A stretch of DNA of 64,000 nucleotides, from positions 5,944 through 69,943 of the forward strand of contig JAZNGX010000002.1 in NCBI GenBank assembly GCA_045576675.1, given 5' to 3'. Positions 56,787 to 62,675 of this stretch are shown here, one piece after another (within the stretch, counting starts at the first letter, position 1; each line of letters starts with the position of its first letter). This DNA is from JAZNGX01 sp045576675 (GTDB lineage: Bacteria; Bacillota; Clostridia; Monoglobales; Firm-18). The notes beneath the pieces are model-generated. The model was not told the DNA's origin. It was given only the letters and a program-made list of their open reading frames with translations, and ran no database searches. The position numbers were made by a program, and so were the translations under genes.

Positions 56787-57488
56787 TTATTTTATAAGCA
56801 AACCCTCTCGTACAGCGCGGAAAATCCGCTTGCGTACGTCAGGGTTTTCTTTTTCCAGATTATTAAGTAAATCTTTAACATATTGGCGTTTGGTAAAACC
56901 GTCGGCAGGACAGGGATTGTGTATAATAGGAAGATTTTCCCTTTTTGCAAATGCAGTAATATCCTTTTCTTCAATATATATCATTGGTCTTATTACAGTA
57001 ACACCAACTCTGTCAAGAAAACATTTTGCATCAAAGCAGCTTAGGCGTGCTTCGAAAATCAAAGACATATAAAAGGTTTCTATGCAGTCGTCAAAATGAT
57101 GCCCAAGTGCAACCTTGTTGCAACCACACTGAACTGCAAGCTCGTTTAATGCACCACGACGCATTTTCGCACAAAGCGAGCAGGGGTTGCTTTCTTTTCT
57201 TATGTCAAAAACAACCTCGGCTATATCAGTCTTTTTAATTATACACTCAACGTTTATATCACGGCAAAACTGCTCAAAAGGAGAAGTATCTGTTCCATTA
57301 AAGCCCAAATCAAGCATAAGTGCCTTTATTTCAAATTTCTGAGGCAGATAAACACGCATTGCGGCAAGCACGCGTAACAGTGCCATACTGTCTTTTCCGC
57401 CTGAAACGCCAACGGCTATAACATCACCGTCTTCTATCATATTAAAATCTGTTAATGCGCGTCTGACCGCACTTTGCATTTTTCTCAA
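56787..57488 (-). CDS. ttcA: TtcA-like PP-loop ATPase (tRNA 2-thiocytidine synthetase family)
   Basis: A 233-residue ATPase. The PP-loop VGVSGGKDSMALLRV (29-34 core), the CSLC pair and the LGHHFDDCIETFYMSLIF segment are those of TtcA/TilS-related enzymes that thiolate tRNA C32. The TTG at 57488 is preferred because GAGGG ends 6 bases upstream; an ATG three codons later is the alternative. The last codons also encode the terminator of the opposing gene. Confidence 0.87.
   Translation of the reverse strand: MRKMQSAVRRALTDFNMIEDGDVIAVGVSGGKDSMALLRVLAAMRVYLPQKFEIKALMLDLGFNGTDTSPFEQFCRDINVECIIKKTDIAEVVFDIRKESNPCSLCAKMRRGALNELAVQCGCNKVALGHHFDDCIETFYMSLIFEARLSCFDAKCFLDRVGVTVIRPMIYIEEKDITAFAKRENLPIIHNPCPADGFTKRQYVKDLLNNLEKENPDVRKRIFRAVREGLLIK
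56801..56854 (+). terminator. intrinsic terminator embedded in the 3' end of ttcA
   Basis: A long imperfect hairpin: AACCCT (56801-56806) with AGGGTT (56841-56846), CGTAC (56809-56813) with GTACG (56834-56838), and GCGGA (56817-56821) with TCCGC (56825-56829), then TTCTTTTT. The T-run exists only in the plus direction, so it serves the serine hydrolase gene while lying inside coding sequence of the opposite strand. Confidence 0.8.
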
Positions 57489-57555
57489 AATAATCCCTCT
57501 TTGATAACAATTTTTTAACAGTATAACATACAAAAAGTAAAAATCGAAATTGAGT

Positions 57556-57594
57556 AAAACAGAGAAAAACAGAGAAAAAACGAGCAAAACAGAG
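57556..57594. promoter_or_regulatory. phased A-tracts upstream of the rplM promoter
   Basis: AAAACAGAG occurs at 57556-57564, 57566-57574 and 57586-57594, with a degenerate copy near 57576, so A-tracts recur every 10 bases on one face of the helix. Such phasing bends DNA. The block ends about 36 bases before the -35 box. Confidence 0.6.
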
Positions 57595-57630
57595 GTTGAA
57601 AAATATAAATTATTTTTTTGAGAAAAATGC

Positions 57631-57659
57631 TTGACAATGGTAAAAAGTTGTGTTAGAAT
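57631..57659 (+). promoter_or_regulatory. promoter of rplM-rpsI
   Basis: TTGACA (57631-57636) and TAGAAT (57654-57659) are separated by 17 bases; predicted start point near 57666. Confidence 0.85.
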
Positions 57660-57665
57660 ATGCAA

Positions 57666-57720
57666 AGATGTCAAAAGACGAAAGTCTTTTAACTTCGGCA
57701 GTAATAAGGGAGGTAAAATA
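57666..57720 (+). promoter_or_regulatory. candidate L13 leader with GAAA-capped hairpin
   Basis: The about 55-base untranslated leader contains a perfect hairpin AAAAGAC-GAAA-GTCTTTT (57673-57690) and ends in GGGAGG. Firmicutes rplM leaders are known to carry autoregulatory structures; whether this fits the described L13 leader family needs a covariance-model search. Confidence 0.5.
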
Positions 57721-58158
57721 ATGAGCACATACATGGCAAAAGCTAATGAGCTTGAAAAACAATGGTATGTAATAGATGCAACAGATAAGCCTTTGGGTAG
57801 AGTTGCAACTGTTGCTGCAAGTATTTTAAGAGGTAAACATAAGCCAACATTTACTCCTCATGCAGATTGCGGAGAATATGTTATCATTATCAATGCAGAT
57901 AAAGCAGTATTGACAGGTAATAAACTACAGCAGAAAATGTGGTACCACTACACAGGCTGGGTTGGCGGAATGAAAGCCGTAAAGTACAGTGAATTAATGG
58001 CAACCCGTTCAGACAAAGCTATGGAATTAGCTGTTTGGGGTATGCTTCCGCACAACACACTTGGCAGAGCTGCTATGAAGAGACTTCATATCTACAAGGG
58101 TGCTGAACACAAGCATGCAGCTCAAAACCCGGTAAACTGGGACAGAGAAATTAAGTAA
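57721..58158 (+). CDS. rplM: 50S ribosomal protein L13
   Basis: A 145-residue L13, an early assembly protein of the large subunit. WYVIDATDKPLGRVATVAA, NADKAVLTGNK, YHYTGWVGGMK and AVWGMLPHNTLGR are diagnostic. ATG 57721 follows GGGAGG. An in-frame TTG 30 codons earlier is part of the -35 box and is not the start. Confidence 0.98.
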   Translation: MSTYMAKANELEKQWYVIDATDKPLGRVATVAASILRGKHKPTFTPHADCGEYVIIINADKAVLTGNKLQQKMWYHYTGWVGGMKAVKYSELMATRSDKAMELAVWGMLPHNTLGRAAMKRLHIYKGAEHKHAAQNPVNWDREIK

Positions 58159-58172
58159 GAAAGGTGATATAA

Positions 58173-58565
58173 ATGGCTGGTACATCATTTTACGGTACAG
58201 GAAGAAGAAAAAAATCAATAGCAAGAGTACGCCTTGTTCCCGGAACCGGCGTAATCACAATCAATAAACGTGATATCGACGATTACTTTGGTCTAGAAAC
58301 ATTAAAGCTAATCGTTCGTCAGCCACTTGAGGCAATTGATGCAAGTGGTAAGTTTGACGTTATTGCAAACGTTACAGGCGGCGGTGTTACAGGTCAGGCT
58401 GGTGCTATCAGACACGGTATTGCAAGAGCATTACTAGAGGCTGATGCTGAAAACAGACCTGCACTTAAGAAGGCTGGTTACTTAACACGTGATCCTCGTA
58501 TGAAGGAACGTAAGAAGTACGGTTTGAAGGCTGCTCGTCGTGCACCACAGTTCTCAAAGAGATAA
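58173..58565 (+). CDS. rpsI: 30S ribosomal protein S9
   Basis: A 130-residue S9. [21 protein letters not shown] at the start, [21 protein letters not shown] in the middle, and the conserved basic C-terminal tail ([17 protein letters not shown]) reaching the P-site tRNA are all present. It is co-transcribed with rplM. No hairpin terminator follows. Confidence 0.98.
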   Translation: MAGTSFYGTGRRKKSIARVRLVPGTGVITINKRDIDDYFGLETLKLIVRQPLEAIDASGKFDVIANVTGGGVTGQAGAIRHGIARALLEADAENRPALKKAGYLTRDPRMKERKKYGLKAARRAPQFSKR

Positions 58566-58612
58566 TTACTTTTCTTTTTGGAATTGCGAAAAAATTATTC
58601 AAAAAATATTTG

Positions 58613-58650
58613 TCCAATTAGTTCATATTTATGAATTAATTGGATATAAT
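58613..58650 (+). promoter_or_regulatory. promoter of the YabE-like gene inside a near-perfect palindrome
   Basis: Two 15-base arms (58613-58627 and 58630-58644) form an inverted repeat with one mismatch and a 2-base centre; each outer end reads TCCAATTA / TAATTGGA. TATAAT follows immediately (58645-58650), and the best -35, TTCATA (58622-58627, 17-base spacing), lies inside the left arm. There is no T-run after it, so it is an operator rather than a terminator. Confidence 0.7.
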
Positions 58651-58656
58651 ATTAAT

Positions 58657-58713
58657 ACGGACAATGTGTCCGAAAAAAGCGGTGTAGGTTTGAAGTTTTA
58701 GGATTTACACCCG
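58657..58713 (+). promoter_or_regulatory. two-hairpin 5' leader of the YabE-like mRNA
   Basis: The predicted transcript starts near 58657 with hairpin CGGACA-ATG-TGTCCG (58658-58672), then a second stem CGGTGTA (58680-58686) with TACACCcG (58706-58713). AGGAGG follows at 58722. A 5'-end hairpin can protect mRNA; the second could carry regulation. Confidence 0.45.
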
Positions 58714-58732
58714 AAAAATTTAGGAGGTTATC

Positions 58733-59806
58733 ATGCGACTGATAGACAAAGTCGTAAACAGATACTCCGCATGGCGTTTAACTGCATTTGTTCTTGTTGC
58801 AGTTGTCATGGTGACGCAGTTTGTCACTGGAGTGGTTTACGCAATGTCAAAACAGGTTAGCATCGTTGACAGTCTTAACGAACAAATTAATATTGAGACT
58901 TATGCAAGCAACGTAGCCGATGTTTTGGCTCAAAAGGGAATTACCCTTGAGGATGGAGATGAGGTTACACCCGGTCTTGGCGACAGAGTTTGTGACGGCG
59001 GTGTGATTACTATTTCCAGAGCAAAGAGTATTACGCTGATTGACGGCGATAATTCCTTTGAGAAACGAACTGCAAAGAAAACTGTAAAAGAGGTTTTTGA
59101 ACAGTTTGTCGGTGACAAAGAAAACGGCACAGTAGTCAATGCCGATTTGGATGACGAAGTGTACGAAGGTATGGTTATAGAAATTGCATATCTTTCAGAA
59201 GAGCTTTTGTGTGTTGAAACACAAACAGCCTTCAAAACAGTAAGAAATGCTACCTCAAGGCTTTCTTCAGGTGTTACCGAGATTAAGCAGGAGGGGCAAA
59301 ACGGATTAACAAAAGACACATATAAGGTGTATTACTTAAACGGTGAAGAGTATTCCCGTGAGTTAATCAAAAGAGTTGTTGAAAAACAGCCTGTTGATGA
59401 AATTGTAGAGTATGGTGCATCAGCAGGGCAGCTTACTTACCAGAGTGGTTCAATTGTATCACGTTCAGGTGGTGAGTTCAGATACAGATCATACATTGAC
59501 GTTAGTGCAACAGCTTATGATTTAAGCTATGAAAGCTGTGGTAAAAATCCCGGTGACAGAGGATATGGTATTACAGCATCCGGTATGAGAGCACAGTATG
59601 GCGTTGTTGCCGTTGACCCAAGAGTTATTCCTTTAGGAACACGATTGTATATTGAAGCAGTTGACGGTTCATGGGTTTATGGTAATGCTATTGCCGGCGA
59701 TACAGGTGGTGCTATTAAGGGTAACAAGATTGACTTGTTCTTTAATACACGTCAGGAATGTATGAATTTCGGCAGAAGAACAGCTCGTGTATACATTTTA
59801 GAGTAA
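58733..59806 (+). CDS. YabE-like cell-wall protein (DUF348-G5-3D domains)
   Basis: A 357-residue exported or anchored protein. A hydrophobic segment (about 15-38) is followed by two DUF348 ubiquitin-like repeats (about 45-160), a G5 domain (about 165-245) and a C-terminal 3D domain with SATAYDLS, GVVAVDPRVIPLGTRLYIE and AGDTGGAIKGNKIDLFF, the aspartates of the lytic transglycosylase barrel. This is the architecture of Bacillus YabE and of Rpf-like resuscitation proteins. It probably cleaves peptidoglycan during growth. It has its own promoter. Confidence 0.9.
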   Translation: MRLIDKVVNRYSAWRLTAFVLVAVVMVTQFVTGVVYAMSKQVSIVDSLNEQINIETYASNVADVLAQKGITLEDGDEVTPGLGDRVCDGGVITISRAKSITLIDGDNSFEKRTAKKTVKEVFEQFVGDKENGTVVNADLDDEVYEGMVIEIAYLSEELLCVETQTAFKTVRNATSRLSSGVTEIKQEGQNGLTKDTYKVYYLNGEEYSRELIKRVVEKQPVDEIVEYGASAGQLTYQSGSIVSRSGGEFRYRSYIDVSATAYDLSYESCGKNPGDRGYGITASGMRAQYGVVAVDPRVIPLGTRLYIEAVDGSWVYGNAIAGDTGGAIKGNKIDLFFNTRQECMNFGRRTARVYILE

Positions 59807-59810
59807 TTAA

Positions 59811-59855
59811 AAATAACAGGTATATCGTTTTCGATGTACCTGTTATTTCTTTTTT
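59811..59855. terminator. bidirectional terminator between the YabE-like and AraC genes
   Basis: A 17-bp stem (59811-59827 with 59832-59848, one G-U pair) and TTTT loop, with core AACAGGTA/TACCTGTT, followed by CTTTTTT. Its right arm includes the last bases of the convergent AraC gene. Confidence 0.92.
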
Positions 59856-60652
59856 GGTGATTCATCAAATTTTTTAATGTACGCTCTGTAAAATGATGAG
59901 TAATCATTAAAGCCGCAGGCGTAACACGCCTTTGTTGGAGTAATGCCTGAGTAAATCATTTCGCGGGCTGTGAGTAGTCTTTTTGATGTAACATATTGCC
60001 AGACGCTTGAGCCTGTTGCAGATTTGAAAATCTTACAAAGCTGGGATTTGCTTATATAATGCTTTTCACATATTCCGTCAAGCGTAAGATTTGAGTAAAG
60101 ATTCTGATTGATATCATTAATAATTCTGTATACAGGTGTGTCAGTATTTATGTATCCATTATTTTGCTTTTTCTCAAAAAGCGGTTTTATTTCCAAAAGC
60201 AAAAGGATTAAGTTTGAAATTATATTAAGTCTTTTTTCCGATGTATCTCTTAACAGATTGCTTGTTATTGAATTGTAAGCATCGCAATCAAATTCTGATT
60301 TGTGATATACGTTGAACATTCCGGCTTCGCGATTGGTATATGGCTGCATAAGAACATTGCCTCTGTCAACAGAAGAAAATAAAGATTCACGAAAGTGCAG
60401 TGCAAAACGTTCATAAGGGTAATTACTGTCTATTTCAATATAGTGCGACTCGGCACGCCTGAACAGCACAATGTCACCAGGAGTCATTGAATAGCTTGAG
60501 CCTTCAACGTGGAATGTACCCTTACCACTAATAAAAATACATAGTTCGGCATAGTCGTGCTGATGTGTTATAAAATCCTCTGGTTTTGGTTTGTAATCAC
60601 AAGTGTGATGACAGTAAATTTCATCATCCTTATATAATACTATTTCTGACAT
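59843..60652 (-). CDS. AraC-family transcriptional regulator, probable uxuAB regulator
   Basis: A 269-residue regulator with an N-terminal cupin (THQHDYAELCIFISGKGTFHVEG, MTPGDIVLFRRAESHYIE) and a C-terminal double helix-turn-helix (LDGICEKHYISKSQLCKIFK, then PTKACYACGFNDYSSFYRAYIKKFDESP). ATG 60652 follows GGTGAT. It is divergent from uxuA-uxuB across 117 bases containing nested inverted repeats, so uronate-responsive control of those genes is the likely job. Confidence 0.9.
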   Translation of the reverse strand: MSEIVLYKDDEIYCHHTCDYKPKPEDFITHQHDYAELCIFISGKGTFHVEGSSYSMTPGDIVLFRRAESHYIEIDSNYPYERFALHFRESLFSSVDRGNVLMQPYTNREAGMFNVYHKSEFDCDAYNSITSNLLRDTSEKRLNIISNLILLLLEIKPLFEKKQNNGYINTDTPVYRIINDINQNLYSNLTLDGICEKHYISKSQLCKIFKSATGSSVWQYVTSKRLLTAREMIYSGITPTKACYACGFNDYSSFYRAYIKKFDESPKKK

Positions 60653-60668
60653 AAATATCACCAATTAA

Positions 60669-60747
60669 ATATTATCATATAATAAGAATTTTTGCAATGT
60701 ATTTTTATAATTTTTACAATTCATTGTAATAATTCTTTTTGTATAAT
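60669..60747. promoter_or_regulatory. divergent promoter region of the AraC gene and uxuAB with nested inverted repeats
   Basis: For the minus-strand AraC gene, TTGCAA (60692-60697) and TAATAT (60669-60674) are 17 bases apart. For uxuA, TATAAT is at 60742-60747 but no good -35 exists, as in activator-dependent promoters. Arms 60684-60699 and 60722-60737 match at 14 of 16 positions, and a second, perfect 7-bp palindrome (TTACAAT/ATTGTAA) lies at 60714-60729. Confidence 0.55.
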
Positions 60748-60769
60748 TGATATATAAGGAGGGATAGAT

Positions 60770-61810
60770 ATGAAGCTGACTTTCAGGTGGTATGGTCAGG
60801 ATGATCCTGTAACACCGGAAAAGATTTCTCAGATTCCTACAATGACGGGTGTGGTGTCTGCGGTTTATGACGTTAAGCCCGGTGGAATATGGAGCAATGA
60901 GAGTATTAACAGAATTAAGGAAGCCGCAAACAAACACAATCTTGCGTTTGAGGTTGTTGAAAGTGTTCCTGTGCCTGAAGATATTAAACTCGGCAATGAA
61001 AAAGCACCTGAGCTTATAGAAAATTATTGTGAAAATATAAGACGGCTTGGTAAAGCAGGAGTAAAATGTATTTGTTATAATTTTATGCCTGTTTTTGATT
61101 GGTTGAGAAGCGAGCTTGAGCATCAGCAGCCAGATGGTGCAAATGCTTTGGCGTATGATGAAGAAACTGTTCTTGCAATGGACCCGCTTAAGGGAGAGCT
61201 TTCGTTACCAGGATGGGATGCCAGCTATACAAAAGAAGGCTTGCGTGATTTGCTTAATGAATATTCAAAGATTGATGAAGAACGGTTGTGGCATAATCTC
61301 GAAACATTTTTAAAGGCAGTTATTCCTGTTGCAAAGGAAAGCGGAATTAATATGGCGATACATCCGGATGATCCGCCGTGGGGAATATTTGGCTTGCCGA
61401 GAATAATAACAAACAGAGATAACATAAAGCGTATGTTTGATATTGTGCCTGAAATTAATAACGGACTTACACTATGTACAGGCTCTTTGGGTGCAAATCC
61501 TGAAAATGACCTTGTTGCAATGGCTGAGGAATTTGCTGATAGAATTCATTTTGTCCATTTAAGAAATATTAAATATACAGGTAACAGAAGATTTGAAGAG
61601 GTGGGGCATCCAACGCAGTGTGGTTCAATAGATATGTATGGAATTGCAAAAGCTCTTGTTAAATCGGGCTTTGACGGCTATGTAAGACCTGACCACGGAA
61701 GAATGATCTGGGGCGAAAAAGGTCGTTATGGTTATGGCTTGTATGACAGGGCTCTTGGTGCAACATACCTTGCAGGCATATTTGAGGCTTTGGAAAAGGA
61801 GTACAGATAA
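60770..61810 (+). CDS. uxuA: mannonate dehydratase
   Basis: A 346-residue enzyme dehydrating D-mannonate to 2-keto-3-deoxygluconate. LTFRWYGQDDPVTPEKISQI at the start, YNFMPVFDWLRSEL near 105, IHPDDPPWGIFGLPRI near 200, and HLRNIK and PDHGRMIWGE near the end carry the metal ligands. It lies downstream of GGAGGG. Its stop overlaps the uxuB start. Confidence 0.97.
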   Translation: MKLTFRWYGQDDPVTPEKISQIPTMTGVVSAVYDVKPGGIWSNESINRIKEAANKHNLAFEVVESVPVPEDIKLGNEKAPELIENYCENIRRLGKAGVKCICYNFMPVFDWLRSELEHQQPDGANALAYDEETVLAMDPLKGELSLPGWDASYTKEGLRDLLNEYSKIDEERLWHNLETFLKAVIPVAKESGINMAIHPDDPPWGIFGLPRIITNRDNIKRMFDIVPEINNGLTLCTGSLGANPENDLVAMAEEFADRIHFVHLRNIKYTGNRRFEEVGHPTQCGSIDMYGIAKALVKSGFDGYVRPDHGRMIWGEKGRYGYGLYDRALGATYLAGIFEALEKEYR

Positions 61811-62631
61811 TGAAAACAATTGTAATTACCGGTGCAGGAGGAGTGCTTTGTTCATACTTTGCAAAGCATCTTGCAGGTTTGGGAAATAAGGTTGCATTGC
61901 TTGATATAAATGAAGAAGCAGTAATTAAGGTTGCGGCAGATATTAATGCTGATGGCGGAACTGCAAAAGGCTATAAGTGTAATGTTCTTGACCGCATTAG
62001 TATCGAAGCTGTGCATAAAGATATTCTAAATGATTTCGGAAAGTGTGACATACTGATTAATGGTGCCGGTGGTAACAATCCAAAGTGCACAACATTGCAC
62101 GAGGAATTTGAACCGGGTGATGAGCTTGAAAAAGATTTTCTAACATTCTTTAACATAGACGAATCAGGCTTTGATTTTGTGTTTGATTTGAATTTGAAGG
62201 GTGTACTTTTGCCAAGTCAGGTGTTTATGACTGATATGATTGGCAGAAAGGGTTGTTGTGTTCTTAATATATCTTCAATGAATGCATACAGACCTCTTAC
62301 TAAAATTCCGGCATATTCTGCGGCAAAGGCAGCAGTAAGTAACTTTACTCAATGGCTTGCAGTGCATTTTGCAAAGCAGGGAATTCGTGTAAATGCGATT
62401 GCACCGGGATTCTTTGTGACAAATCAGAATAAAGCTTTGCTCTTTAATGATGATGGAAGTCCTACACCACGCACAAATAAAATCCTTGCGGCAACACCTA
62501 TGGGTCGTTTTGGTGAGGCTGAGGAACTTCTTGGTACTGTTGAATGGCTTTTAAACAACGAAAAATCAGCGTTTGTAACAGGTGTAACAGTTCCTGTTGA
62601 CGGAGGTTTTTCTGCATATTCCGGAGTGTAA
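61810..62631 (+). CDS. uxuB: SDR-family fructuronate reductase (UxuB type)
   Basis: A 273-residue short-chain dehydrogenase. VITGAGGVLCSYFAKHLA is the NAD(P)-binding loop, INGAGGNN follows, and the catalytic Ser-Tyr-Lys is in NISSMN and AYSAAKAAVSNF. The coupling to uxuA (TAATG) points to D-fructuronate reduction to D-mannonate, as in the SDR-type UxuB of Bacillus. Another sugar-acid oxidoreductase activity is possible. Confidence 0.88.
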   Translation: MKTIVITGAGGVLCSYFAKHLAGLGNKVALLDINEEAVIKVAADINADGGTAKGYKCNVLDRISIEAVHKDILNDFGKCDILINGAGGNNPKCTTLHEEFEPGDELEKDFLTFFNIDESGFDFVFDLNLKGVLLPSQVFMTDMIGRKGCCVLNISSMNAYRPLTKIPAYSAAKAAVSNFTQWLAVHFAKQGIRVNAIAPGFFVTNQNKALLFNDDGSPTPRTNKILAATPMGRFGEAEELLGTVEWLLNNEKSAFVTGVTVPVDGGFSAYSGV

Positions 62632-62638
62632 ATAAAAT

Positions 62639-62675
62639 GAGCTGTCGGTTTGATACTGACAGCTCTGTGCTTTTT
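62639..62675. terminator. hairpin terminator after uxuB
   Basis: GAGCTGTC (62639-62646) pairs with GACAGCTC (62658-62665), extended by a G-U and a G-C pair, with a 7-base loop. The T-run (62671-62675) is five bases away in the plus direction; ATTTTATTT follows in the minus direction, so it may serve the convergent gene as well. Confidence 0.7.

Noticed and set aside
57631..57720. An N-terminally extended L13 starting at 57631
   Set aside because: The apparent start is the TTGACA -35 box, and the extension would cover the whole promoter and leader; GGGAGG and the conserved N-terminus point to 57721.
57489..57734. An 82-residue hydrophobic N-terminal extension of the ttcA product
   Set aside because: The extension crosses the A-tract region, has no ribosome binding site and is absent from the family; TTG 57488 with GAGGG upstream fits.
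58613..58644. The palindrome read as the rpsI transcription terminator
   Set aside because: No T-run follows either arm; the next bases are a TATAAT box. An operator explains it better.
58566..58732. A c-di-AMP (ydaO) riboswitch upstream of the YabE-like gene
   Set aside because: Cell-wall hydrolase genes often carry it, but the leader after the predicted start point is only about 75 bases and shows just two small stems, too little for that riboswitch.
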